From NCBI GenBank assembly GCA_025210735.1, contig JAOARD010000057.1, positions 1 to 64,000 on the forward strand: a stretch of DNA of 64,000 bases, given 5' to 3'. Shown here piece by piece: positions 38,064 to 46,861 of the stretch (position 1 is its first letter; each line of letters starts with the position of its first letter). The notes below the pieces were generated by a model. That model was not told where the DNA came from. It worked only from the letters and a program-made list of their open reading frames with translations, and did not search any database. The translations under genes were made by a program, and so were the position numbers. The stretch is from Bacteroidales bacterium (GTDB lineage Bacteria > Bacteroidota > Bacteroidia > Bacteroidales > UBA6680).

Positions 38064-38550
38064 GAACTGTTGAAGGTTAATTAATGAAATGCAATTGTAT
38101 ATATAGGTGTTATTGTTTTTCCATAAACAGGATAACTTGCATCAGTTTTTATACCGTTATATTATGTTTGCAGTGTTTGGTGTTTTGGTAATATTACACA
38201 TCCGGAGTTAAAAATAAAACAACTATCATAATCAAATTATACCATAAAAATAAAAGTCAACTATTCCTTTTGAAAAATTACAGTTTTTGTAAAATATTGA
38301 TTATAACAAATATCATTTGTTTAAGTTATGTGAATGCAATAACAGTATACATAAAAAACACCATTCAGTTTACAACCCAAAATAAACATATCTGCCTGCT
38401 TTTGTGTAAAACAACACGATAAACGTTGTGTATATATTGTTATTTTATATATTTATAACCGAAAACCAAACTATAATGCTAACACTATTTAGACAATCTG
38501 ATATAAGAGAAATAAGTGCAGCAGTGCACTTATAAATTAGTTAGCGTTCA
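38064..38550. repeat. Long non-coding direct repeat, copy 2 (upstream of the Gabija module)
   Basis: Matches 25656-26390 without the 246-bp insertion, ending in AAGTGCAGCAGTGCACTT and TTAGTTAGCG. It is followed by about 150 bases that contain no recognisable gene (starting near GCCAACGCACAAATAGCACA) and then by the GajA-like gene. With copy 1 it forms a direct repeat that could recombine to delete or circularise 12.4 kb. Confidence 0.88.
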
Positions 38551-38697
38551 TGTAATAAAAGCGTACTAATTAGAATAAACCAATGAAAAGCCAACGCACA
38601 AATAGCACATTTGCAAGTTCTAATACACAAGCCGAGACTTCAGATTGCAAAAGAGTTATTTCTTTGCCTATGCGCCAACTATATAAAGTGGATTAAG

Positions 38698-40830
38698 ATG
38701 TATATATCAAAATTATCAATAAGAAATTTCAGAAATTTTAGTAACGTTTCTTTAGGCTTTAATAAAGGAGTAAATACCATAATCGGTGAGAATGGCTCTG
38801 GAAAAACAAATCTATTTCACGCAATAAGATTATTGGTAGATGAAAGTATGCCAAGAGTGACCAAATTATTTGAGACTGATTTTAACCGCTCAATAGGTGA
38901 TTGGAGAGGACATTGGATAATAATTCAGTTAGAATTCCTAGAATTGGATGCAAGTGAAGAGGCTCAGTCTATTGCAATGTATAAAATCGGTGCAGTTGAT
39001 GATTACGAAAGTTCAAAAGGAACTTATTCATTATATTTTAGACCAAGGATTGAATTTAGGCGGAATCTTTTTGAGCTTTCAGAAGACGATGATAAAAATG
39101 AAGTTGAACTTGAAAGGATATTGAGTAGAATATCCATAAATGATTACGAATCCGTTTTTACAGGAAGAGGAAATGTGGATTTCACAATAGATGATAATTA
39201 TTCAAAATATGTAGGTGATTTTAATTCAATAGTTTTTCCAGACCCAGATGAAGAGAAAACTGATATTTATGGGGTGAAAATGTACGGTATTTCTATTCCA
39301 AATGAATTTGCTTGCACATTTGCGAAGGCATTGAGAGATGTAGAGTCAGACCTCCGTTCATACCGCGATAATCCATTGCTAAACTTACTAAGAGATAAGG
39401 AAAAGAACATATCCGTAGATAAAAAGAAAGATATTGAAGAACAAGTTGAAGATTTAAATACAGAAATATCAAATCTTGAAGAAGTTAAAGGTGTTTCAAT
39501 GGGTATTACAAATACAATTAAAGAAGCAGTTGGAGAAACATATGCACCAAATGTTAATATAAAGTCTGAGTTACCATCGGAAATGGAGAAATTGCTTCAA
39601 TCATTAAAATTATGGGTTGGCGACCCAGATGAAGAAGGACATGAAGGAAGGTTATGGGAGTTGAGCCTAGGAGGAACAAACTTAATATACTTATCTCTTA
39701 AGTTATTGGAATTTGAAAAAGTAAAAAGAGAAAATAAAATAGCAAATTTCATATTGATTGAAGAGCCAGAAGCTCATATTCATACTCACATTCAAAAAAC
39801 TCTTTTTAGTAATTTAGATAAACAAAAGACACAAGTTTTTATTTCAACTCATTCAACTCATATTTCATCAGTGAGTTCCATTAGTTGTATGAATATCTTA
39901 GGGCGAGAAAGCCAAAAAACTGAAGTATATAATCCAGCAAATCAATTAAAGAAAGGGGATGTTGTAAAGCTAGAAAGATATTTAGATGCAAATAGAACTA
40001 ATTTGTTGTTTGCCAAAGGTGTAATTTTGGTTGAAGGAGATGCTGAACATATTCTAATTCCTGAATTAGTTAAAAAGGTTCTAGGAGTTTCTTTAGATGA
40101 ATTAGGAGTATCAATGATTAATATTGGTAGCACAGGTTTTGAAAATGTTGCTCAACTGTTTCATGAGGATCGTGTGAAACGGAACTGTAGTATTATTACA
40201 GATAATGACATCTCAATTATTACGCTACCCGATGATATAGAAAAAGATTCTTATTATGAGAAGTCTTGTAGACAATCTGAAATATCAGGTAAAGAAAGAA
40301 AAGTAAAACTAGATGCTTATTGTGAAGATAATGACTACATAAAACCTTTTTATGCGAAACATACTTTTGAAGTGGATTTTTTGACTTCCAATAATTCGCA
40401 TGAAATTATTGAAGTAATAAACAATGAATATAAAAGGCAAGCTGATAAAGATAAAATATCAAAGCTACTAAACAATAAGGATGTAGCTGTTTGTGGTAAG
40501 GAGGTGCTAAGGTTAGCTGAGAAATTCGGAAAAGGATGGTTTGCCATAATGATTTCTGGAAGGATTGATAACATAACTGTTATCCCCAATTATATTTTAA
40601 GGGCAATTGCATTCGCTTGTCCTTATATTAGTAACAGTGCTCTTGCGACAGTCGCAAAATATCGTTTAACTAAATTAAACAAACGTCATTTCAAAGAAGA
40701 CAAAACTGATTACAAACAATTATTGAAAGATTTTGAGGCTTTCAATAATACTGCTGAATCACTTCAATTCTACAAAGAAAATATGAAAAAGGATGTTCTA
40801 ACACAATTTATTGACTTATTAGATGCTTAA
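38698..40830 (+). CDS. gajA: Gabija GajA-like OLD nuclease/ATPase
   Basis: 710 residues from the ATG at 38698, which begins the usual MYISKLSIRNFRNF start of OLD/RecF-like ATPases; the frame is open upstream but not conserved-looking. Walker A GENGSGKTN (30-38), a coiled-coil insertion (about 230-275), ABC signature LSLGGTNLIYLSL, Walker B LIEEPEAHIHTH and HSTHISSVSS. TOPRIM residues: VEGDAEHIL (E446) and TDNDIS (D502, D504). It overlaps a UvrD-type helicase gene by 8 bp; this pair defines Gabija (class 2 OLD), in which GajA is a sequence-specific nicking nuclease assembled as a tetramer and activated when nucleotides fall during phage infection. Longer than the B. cereus protein (578 aa). 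Confidence 0.88.
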   Translation: MYISKLSIRNFRNFSNVSLGFNKGVNTIIGENGSGKTNLFHAIRLLVDESMPRVTKLFETDFNRSIGDWRGHWIIIQLEFLELDASEEAQSIAMYKIGAVDDYESSKGTYSLYFRPRIEFRRNLFELSEDDDKNEVELERILSRISINDYESVFTGRGNVDFTIDDNYSKYVGDFNSIVFPDPDEEKTDIYGVKMYGISIPNEFACTFAKALRDVESDLRSYRDNPLLNLLRDKEKNISVDKKKDIEEQVEDLNTEISNLEEVKGVSMGITNTIKEAVGETYAPNVNIKSELPSEMEKLLQSLKLWVGDPDEEGHEGRLWELSLGGTNLIYLSLKLLEFEKVKRENKIANFILIEEPEAHIHTHIQKTLFSNLDKQKTQVFISTHSTHISSVSSISCMNILGRESQKTEVYNPANQLKKGDVVKLERYLDANRTNLLFAKGVILVEGDAEHILIPELVKKVLGVSLDELGVSMINIGSTGFENVAQLFHEDRVKRNCSIITDNDISIITLPDDIEKDSYYEKSCRQSEISGKERKVKLDAYCEDNDYIKPFYAKHTFEVDFLTSNNSHEIIEVINNEYKRQADKDKISKLLNNKDVAVCGKEVLRLAEKFGKGWFAIMISGRIDNITVIPNYILRAIAFACPYISNSALATVAKYRLTKLNKRHFKEDKTDYKQLLKDFEAFNNTAESLQFYKENMKKDVLTQFIDLLDA

Positions 40831-42565
40831 AGGGTTAAATAAACAGCAAAAAAAGGCTGTTATTGAAGAAGGTAATGTTCTTTTAACTGCTTGCCCTGGT
40901 AGTGGAAAAACAAGAACGCTAACCTATAAGATAGCATACGAACTAGAAAGGCTAACTAGTTCAAAAAAAATTATTATAGCAGTTACATTTACTAATAGAG
41001 CTGCTGATGAAATAAAAAGGCGCATTCGAAATTTAAATGCTGAGGATACTAATTTATGGGCAGGAACAATACACTCATTTTGTTTGGAGTGGATATTAAG
41101 ACCCTATATGTGTTATTTAGATGAGCTTAAGAATGGCTTTTCAATTTCAGATGAGTACAATACTGAGAATATAATTAATGAGTTAAAGAAAGATTATGGC
41201 CTAAACTATTGGACACAAATATCAACTAGGTATTTGCCGAATGGTGAAAAAGAAGAAATAGAAAATAGAGATTTGTTAGATGAATATCATGAGCAAATAG
41301 CCAGTGATAAACTTATAGATTTTGACCAAATATTACATTACTCACATTGTTTAATATCAACTTATCCTAAAATATCGGAAACTTTAAAAAATATGTTTCA
41401 GCTTATTTGTGTTGATGAATACCAAGATACCCAAAAGTTACAGTATGCTATATTGGCAAATATAATGAAAGGTGTTTCAGGCAATTGTAAAATGTTTATG
41501 GTTGGTGATTCTGACCAAGCAATTTATGGTTCATTAGGAGGTGTTGCAAAGTCTAAAGCTGAAATTGAATCTGAATTTGGTACATTATTTATTAATAAGG
41601 AGTTGTCAGGTAATTATAGAAGCAATCAAGAAATTATTGATTATTATACAAATTTTCAGATATCTGATATTGAAATTAAAGCACTTGGGTCAAATGCCGA
41701 AGAAAAATCAATTATTACCTTTAATAAGGTGGTACATAAAGATGACTTGGTAGAATATATTGCTACAATTATTAGAGAAAAGATTAAAGATGGAATTCCT
41801 GAACATGAAATATGTGTTCTAGCACCAAATTGGTTTTTAGTCATCCCTATGGGCAGAAAATTAAAATCATTATTGCCCGAGATTAAATTTGATGCCGTAG
41901 GACTTTCTCCCTTACTGAAAAATAAAGAAAATGTATGGTTTAAAATAGCACGATTATTTCTCGTTTCGCCTTCACCAAAGACTTACCTAACAAGGAAGAG
42001 GTGGTCAACTGAACTATTAAATGAATTAAAAGATTATGGAATAGTACTATTTGAAAACGATGAGTTTAAATCTAAACGATTACTGAAAATTATTAATTCA
42101 ATATATTCAGAAGAATCTGATGGTCTAAAATACTTGACAGATTGCTTTCTACAGTTTTTTGAAAAATTAGAAATAGAAATTGCACTCAACGAACATCTGC
42201 AACTACAATGGGATACATTTTTTGATGGAGCTGAAAAGAGATTGGAAAATCCAGATTTTGATTTAGCAAAAGATATTGAAAGTTTTAGAAAAATGTTTAA
42301 GCATGAAGAAGGGGTTGTTGTTAATACTTGTCATGGAATTAAAGGGGAAGAATTTGATACTGTTATAGCATTTGGATTATTACATGGTAAACTACCAAAT
42401 TGGAATGAAAGAACTGAAAAAGCAGCGGAGAAGTTACTATATGTGATTTGTTCAAGAGCAAAACGAGAATTGCACATGATTTCAGAGACAGGAAGAGTTA
42501 CAGGTTCTCGTAAACCATATAACCCGACAACACAATTAAACTCTGTTGATTATGACTATGATTAG
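40823..42565 (+). CDS. gajB: Gabija GajB-like UvrD/SF1 helicase
   Basis: 580 residues with the SF1A helicase motifs in order: Q-motif GLNKQQKKAV, Walker A CPGSGKT (24-30), motif Ia VTFTNRAADEI, motif II VDEYQD (D198, E199), motif III VGDSDQAIYG, motif IV GNYRSNQEI, motif V TCHGIKGEEFDTV, motif VI YVICSRAK. In Gabija, GajB senses DNA ends and hydrolyses (d)ATP, promoting GajA activation. The start codon lies inside the GajA stop region (ATGCTTAA), so translation is coupled. A generic UvrD repair helicase is excluded by the pairing and by the short length (UvrD is about 720 aa). Confidence 0.88.
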   Translation: MLKGLNKQQKKAVIEEGNVLLTACPGSGKTRTLTYKIAYELERLTSSKKIIIAVTFTNRAADEIKRRIRNLNAEDTNLWAGTIHSFCLEWILRPYMCYLDELKNGFSISDEYNTENIINELKKDYGLNYWTQISTRYLPNGEKEEIENRDLLDEYHEQIASDKLIDFDQILHYSHCLISTYPKISETLKNMFQLICVDEYQDTQKLQYAILANIMKGVSGNCKMFMVGDSDQAIYGSLGGVAKSKAEIESEFGTLFINKELSGNYRSNQEIIDYYTNFQISDIEIKALGSNAEEKSIITFNKVVHKDDLVEYIATIIREKIKDGIPEHEICVLAPNWFLVIPMGRKLKSLLPEIKFDAVGLSPLLKNKENVWFKIARLFLVSPSPKTYLTRKRWSTELLNELKDYGIVLFENDEFKSKRLLKIINSIYSEESDGLKYLTDCFLQFFEKLEIEIALNEHLQLQWDTFFDGAEKRLENPDFDLAKDIESFRKMFKHEEGVVVNTCHGIKGEEFDTVIAFGLLHGKLPNWNERTEKAAEKLLYVICSRAKRELHMISETGRVTGSRKPYNPTTQLNSVDYDYD

Positions 42566-42850
42566 CTCACGCTTAAGACAAGTATATTGTCAGGTCGTAC
42601 TAGCAAACACACTTTCAAAACCTGCCAAAGAGATTTTCTTACCAACTCACGAGCTGACGGGAAGAAAGCACGAAAAACTAACAATAGATATAGGCCATTT
42701 GGTGGATAGGCAAATTTGAAAATGAGTAGAATTAATAAAATATACAGATGTTTGATAGGTTAGTGTTTCAAAATGCCAAACGTCCCATATTCGAGCCGTT
42801 GTGTGTAATTGATAATTAGCTAATCAGGATTAACCATTAAAATAAATAGT
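42566..42850. other. Non-coding segment between Gabija and the AlbA_2 gene
   Basis: 285 bases without a convincing ORF. It contains a sequence around 42773-42805 (CCAAACGTCCCATATTCGAG, then CCGTTGTGTG) that looks like a cassette or module junction, and the promoter of the next gene should be here. No terminator-like hairpin with a T-tract was found. Confidence 0.4.
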
Positions 42851-44152
42851 TTGAAAAGATCATTTGAAAAGGAGTTTGATTGGAGAAAATACTTCATTGT
42901 AAGTGAGAATATAATTCGACAGAAAGAACATTCTGAAATTGAATTCAAAGAAAGTTTTCATAGTCCGAAACATAAGGATAAGAAATTGCATAAGTGGATT
43001 GCTAGTTTTGCGAATGCTAATGGTGGTTTGATAATTTATGGTGTTAAGGATAATGGAGAATTAGTTGGGTTGAAGAATAGAAAGTTACATGAATTTGACA
43101 ACAAAGATTTGTCTCAGGAACTTTTAGATTTTTTTGCCCCAGAAATAAAGTTTGAACTTTTCATAAAAGAAGTAGAAAGTTTTGAATTAGGTTTTTTGTA
43201 TATTTATAAATCCCTTGACAAACCTGTTGTGGCTATTAAAAGTGCAAATAATAACATCCAAGAGAGTGATATATTTTACAGATATCCTGGGCAAAGTCGT
43301 AAAATATCTTATGGAGATTTGAGAAATATTTTTGAAGAAAGATATGAGAAACTAAATGAAAAGTGGATTAGGTTGATGAATAATGTTGCTACAATCGGGG
43401 TTGAAAATGTAGGGCTTTTAAACATTGAAAATGGTGAGTTGATAGGTTCAAACAATAAATTATTGATTCCAGAAACATTATTAGATAAAGTTAAATTTAT
43501 AAACGAAGGAAAATTTGTTGAAAAAGAGGGAGCTCCAGCATTAAAGCTAATTGGTGATGTACAACCAATTGAAAGCAATAAGGTTATCCAATTAGTCGAG
43601 AAGAAATATCAAATAATTACTCATTTTGAACTGTATAAGTCTTTCTTTCAGCAGAATTTAGATTCTGAGACAGCCAAAGAATTTTTTCGCAAGGTACTAT
43701 ATGAAAATACAGTTTATTATCCTATATACTATTATTTGGTAAGTGCAGGATTGGATAAAGAGACTGTTACTAAGCTGTTAGACAAAGAAAAAGGGGCTAA
43801 GGTAAATGAAGTTAAGAAGAGATTAGAAAAGGAAAATAATAATTATATAAGATTTGAAAATGGTAATTTAAAGACAGAAACAGATGCTGCAAAATGTATT
43901 CTCTCTTCTTATGATTCATTAAAAAGGAATGCTAATCTTGATATTTCTAAAATGGATTCTTCTGAAATTCGTTATTTAGTTCAGGCCATTACACATTTAA
44001 AGGAGGAAGAAGTAGACCTCAAATATATTGTTGTAATTTTGAAGGAATTATATGACAATCACTTCAACCAAACAGGGACTACGAAATCTTTTATACGAAA
44101 AGCAATCTGTCATGTTGACTTGATTATATTTGGGAAAAAATATTTTGAATAG
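42851..44152 (+). CDS. AlbA_2/Schlafen-type ATP-binding protein
   Basis: 433 residues. The N-terminal ~130 residues carry the AlbA_2 (Slfn_AlbA_2) pattern: SEIEFKESF, WIASFANANGGLIIYGVKDNGELVGL and FYRYPGQSRKISYGDL. This fold is shared with eukaryotic Schlafen nucleases, and bacterial members often sit in defence islands. The remaining ~300 residues are helical and unrecognised (a repeated-helix look around KLIGDV to KHVDLI). No ATG is available at the start: TTG at 42851 is the best candidate, an unusual codon for this genome. It is the last complete gene of the island before the intron remnant. Confidence 0.72.
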   Translation: MKRSFEKEFDWRKYFIVSENIIRQKEHSEIEFKESFHSPKHKDKKLHKWIASFANANGGLIIYGVKDNGELVGLKNRKLHEFDNKDLSQELLDFFAPEIKFELFIKEVESFELGFLYIYKSLDKPVVAIKSANNNIQESDIFYRYPGQSRKISYGDLRNIFEERYEKLNEKWIRLMNNVATIGVENVGLLNIENGELIGSNNKLLIPETLLDKVKFINEGKFVEKEGAPALKLIGDVQPIESNKVIQLVEKKYQIITHFELYKSFFQQNLDSETAKEFFRKVLYENTVYYPIYYYLVSAGLDKETVTKLLDKEKGAKVNEVKKRLEKENNNYIRFENGNLKTETDAAKCILSSYDSLKRNANLDISKMDSSEIRYLVQAITHLKEEEVDLKYIVVILKELYDNHFNQTGTTKSFIRKAICHVDLIIFGKKYFE

Positions 44153-44181
44153 TTTTAGACAAATCAACTACACAAAACAAA

Positions 44182-44240
44182 GGCTCATAAAACATAACTC
44201 TCTGCTGCAAGCGCAACACAAAGAGTTACGTTTCATAGCC
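44182..44240. repeat. Large imperfect palindrome 3' of the AlbA_2 gene
   Basis: Left arm at 44182-44201 (GGCTCATAAAACATAACTCT) and right arm at 44222-44240 (AGAGTTACGTTTCATAGCC) pair with two mismatches and one bulge around a 20-nt loop. It lies directly 5' of the group II intron remnant, and such stem-loops are typical landing sites of class C introns. A role as terminator or recombination site is possible. Confidence 0.6.
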
Positions 44241-44247
44241 GAGACGT

Positions 44248-44575
44248 GTGTGCCAGGCATGGGTATTAACTATAAGATGTAAGTCCTGAACAGGCGGAGG
44301 TAAACCGAACTGTTAGCAAGTGGCAAGGTGCCTCGGTGCAACCCAACCACTGAAGAAACACGAAGTATTCACGAGTTCAAAATAAAGAGATCACAGATGA
44401 GTAAAGCCAGACTGCAAAATCCTGTACTGATGAACAAGAACCGTATAAAGAGGCTGGTGTCTGTATGGATAATATAGCACGTCATACCGGTACGTACGGT
44501 GGTACTTCAATATAACTCAGTAGAACTGTGAGAGGGTGGAGATACGAATTCTTTTCGTATCTTGCTCTACTCGAT
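44248..44575 (+). mobile_element. Group II intron remnant without its protein gene
   Basis: The 5' end GTGTGCCAGGCATGGGTATT, then AAGATGTAAGTCCTGAACAG and GCAAGTGGCAAGGTGCCTCG, match the start of bacterial group II introns (GUGYG, domain I). The 3' part has CCGGTACGTACGGTGGT (domain V-like), then GTGAGAGGGTGGAGATACGA and a domain VI hairpin, ending CTCTACTCGAT. Only about 330 bases remain where a full ribozyme needs about 600 plus the reverse-transcriptase gene, so there is an internal deletion. The 5' exon is the palindrome above; the 3' exon is a hydrolase gene fragment. Splicing and mobility are unlikely. Confidence 0.75.
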
Positions 44576-44688
44576 TGACAGAGGATTTTCTAAAGATCTG
44601 TATGATAACTATCAAAAAAAATTAAAGGTGAAATATAAACGTGATAGGGAATCAAACCTACAGATATTGGTACCTGATTTTGAAGTTT
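44576..44688 (+). pseudogene. Fragment of an alpha/beta hydrolase gene
   Basis: About 110 bases match positions 52602-52712 of the intact hydrolase gene at roughly 88%, in the same frame (for example DLYDNYQK and LVPDF). Everything before (taken by the intron) and after is missing. It shows that a second copy of this gene once lay here and that the intron sits at a rearrangement point. Confidence 0.75.
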
Positions 44689-44843
44689 ATAGTCTTGTTG
44701 TTATTAGAGTACTGCCTTATCTGTGGTTCAGCAGAGGGTAATATATTATAAATCCTATTTGTATATATTAAAATAATATCACACGGTATTAGGTTAAACG
44801 TTATTTTTTGTGTATATTCATATTGCTTCAAAAACAGAAAGAT

Positions 44844-45725
44844 ATGAATACCCATGCTGATAAAACACAAGAGACCAAAAAACAATTGGATTCTGAGCAG
44901 AATTCTCATAAACAAAATGGAGGAGATGCAACTTTTCAGTTTGTCGATAACCGACCTGAAGCTGTTGCACAAAGGAAGCTGCAGGAGATAGCAAATAATA
45001 GTTCTCAAGTTTCGCAGCTAAGAGCTCTTCATGGCATGGTACACAACTGTTCCTCCAACCAACAACAGTTTATACAGAAGAAAAAAGATAATTGTGTTTC
45101 AAATGTAGTACAGAGGGTTGTTTATAATTCTTTAGTTGAAGTTGCCAATCAGAAATTTTTACCTTCATCGGGTAATTATACTGACGAACAAAAGTTAGAA
45201 ATTGCGAATTGGTGTGCAAATGATAATGGCGGTAGTAATTCTATCAAAAGTACTTACGAAAAGGACTTTGCTTTCATATATTCTACAGTAACAGATAACA
45301 ATAAAGATTATTTATTCACATTCATGTGGGATTTGGCAATACATATAGATTTAGGAGGAACTGCTCACGGTGGGATTGATACCCCACATCTCCAGGCTGT
45401 TGCTGGATTGAATGGGATGCAGGGTTCAACAAAGTCTCAGGTAAGAGTAGATGGAAATGCTGCGGATGGCTCAGCTGGTACAGAAATCGAATTATTATTC
45501 AATTCTAGAGATAATGCTGTATTTATTGAATATGTTGACTTAAAAAGATGTATGGACGCTGGTAACCTTGCCCCAGCAAAAGAGAAAATACAAACTAAAA
45601 TTATAAAGTTCTCAAAAGATTGGGCGAGAGCCTATTCTGACAAAGCTTCAGGAGCTAGGAACGAAAGAGCTCAAGAATTATATGATGATATGGATTTTGG
45701 ATTATTTAGTCAGAGAAATCTGTAA
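44844..45725 (+). CDS. Putative eCIS-type effector / polymorphic toxin-like protein
   Basis: 293 residues from the ATG at 44844 (MNTHADKTQETKK); a longer frame upstream adds an unconserved hydrophobic stretch. A low-complexity N-terminus is followed by FVDNRPEAVAQRKLQEIANN and SQVSQLRALHGM, a motif found at the N-terminus of many Bacteroidota and other proteins thought to be loaded into extracellular contractile injection systems. No secretion signal is present. The C-terminal 170 residues (from VVQRVVYNSLVEV) match no family I recognise, contain a possible GGTAHGGIDTPH motif and would be the cargo or toxic part. No injection-system genes or immunity gene are visible nearby. Followed by a strong terminator. 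Confidence 0.6.
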   Translation: MNTHADKTQETKKQLDSEQNSHKQNGGDATFQFVDNRPEAVAQRKLQEIANNSSQVSQLRALHGMVHNCSSNQQQFIQKKKDNCVSNVVQRVVYNSLVEVANQKFLPSSGNYTDEQKLEIANWCANDNGGSNSIKSTYEKDFAFIYSTVTDNNKDYLFTFMWDLAIHIDLGGTAHGGIDTPHLQAVAGLNGMQGSTKSQVRVDGNAADGSAGTEIELLFNSRDNAVFIEYVDLKRCMDAGNLAPAKEKIQTKIIKFSKDWARAYSDKASGARNERAQELYDDMDFGLFSQRNL

Positions 45726-45821
45726 CAATACCTAAACTGTATTAAAACGCAGTTTAGCCAAACCATTAACCAAAACCAACCCAACACAAAAAAATAATGA
45801 TGATTCACTCATTATCTAATC

Positions 45822-45866
45822 AAACCAAGTAAATACCTCCACATTGGTGGGGTATTTACTTGGTTT
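45822..45866 (+). terminator. Strong Rho-independent terminator
   Basis: A 16-bp stem (AAACCAAGTAAATACC at 45822-45837 and its complement at 45851-45866) with a 13-nt loop, after the effector-like gene and before a convergent gene; works in both directions. Confidence 0.85.
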
Positions 45867-45887
45867 ATAATCTATCTAAGTTTTTTT

Positions 45888-45960
45888 AGTGCTTACACCT
45901 TTTGCCTTACTGTTGTTTGGGTGATTGAGTAGGAGTGTAGCAGGAACAGTCTTTGCACAA
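45888..45960. repeat. Short dispersed repeat, copy 2
   Basis: Shares TGTTGTTTGGGTGATTGAGT and flanks with 34815-34880, with several indels. It lies at the 3' side of the GST-like gene. Origin unknown; possibly the tail of a lost insertion element. Confidence 0.55.
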
Positions 45961-45964
45961 AAAA

Positions 45965-46861
45965 CTATACTTGTCTGTTTTCAGATTTTTCCAGTTTTTT
46001 CCATCGCTTTCGCATAATGTATTTTACAAGCCAATACGGATAACTTGCCATTTTTGATTTTTTATAACTCTCTCTTTTCCTGATCTCTTTAACCCACTTT
46101 TTTACATTCGGATAGGGTGAAAAATCATAATTCATTATCATTAAAAAGTCAATATTCGGAAACCATGCTATATCAACCAAACTAAAATGTTCTGATAGCA
46201 GATATGGGTTCAATTTTAATTCATCCTCAAGACTCTGTACCATACTGCTTAGTCTCGATTCTGTTAGTGCTACCAACTCAGGTGTAGGATGGGTGTATTT
46301 TTTGTGAAATTCATATAACTGAGGGTTGTGTTGTTTGTAAAACTCCAGATCATCTGGAAAACAAGGTCTGCCAATTCTGTTTATATACAAATACGCTTTA
46401 ATGGTTTCAAAGTGCCCTTTGCCTGCTGCATCTACCCACTGCCACATTCTGGTAGTATCGGTTATATGCAGATTTTTATAACCCTGCTCAAATGTGGCGT
46501 CTAAATAACGCATAATCTGATTAGATTCTGTAACTGAGTATCCGTTATGTGTCATTGCCGGTACAAGAGCTTTGGGGTTAATTTTAAGATACCAATCGGT
46601 ATAATTCTCCTTTTTAATGAGTTTTACCGCATGCTTTGTATATGGTATATTACGCTCTTCCAGATAGAGCCTCACACGCAGACAGTTGTTTGAGAAAGAT
46701 TCATCATAAAGATGCACACCTTTCTGATTTATAAGCGTACTGTCGGTAAGCTTAAACTTTATTTGGTTGTCGCTGTAGGTGTTACCTATATCTGTGATAT
46801 CCTGTCCGAACACCGATGATGCAAGAAAAATCATAATTATATTAATTGTTATTTTTTTCAT
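45965..46861 (-). CDS. Exported glutathione S-transferase-fold protein
   Basis: 298 residues. Thioredoxin-like GST N-domain (about 48-130: LYDESFSNNCLRVRLYLEERNIPY, INPKALVPAMTHNGYSVTESNQIMRYL) with the cis-Pro (LVPAM) and the glutathione-contacting ESNQI pattern, and a helical C-domain (about 150-275). Position 58-60 offers Ser/Asn-Cys as the catalytic group. The odd feature is a clear N-terminal signal peptide (MKKITINIIMIFLASSVFGQ): GSTs are normally cytosolic, and most Bacteroidota do not make glutathione. A periplasmic role with another thiol or as a binding protein is possible. It is transcribed alone. Confidence 0.78.
   Translation of the reverse strand: MKKITINIIMIFLASSVFGQDITDIGNTYSDNQIKFKLTDSTLINQKGVHLYDESFSNNCLRVRLYLEERNIPYTKHAVKLIKKENYTDWYLKINPKALVPAMTHNGYSVTESNQIMRYLDATFEQGYKNLHITDTTRMWQWVDAAGKGHFETIKAYLYINRIGRPCFPDDLEFYKQHNPQLYEFHKKYTHPTPELVALTESRLSSMVQSLEDELKLNPYLLSEHFSLVDIAWFPNIDFLMIMNYDFSPYPNVKKWVKEIRKRESYKKSKMASYPYWLVKYIMRKRWKKLEKSENRQV

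Noticed and set aside
38590-38697. Integron attC-like sites between the island genes (near 38592, 42773 and 44182)
   Set aside because: The segments contain inverted repeats, but I find no proper R'/R'' pairs (GTTRRRY with RYYYAAC), and no integron integrase is in the window.
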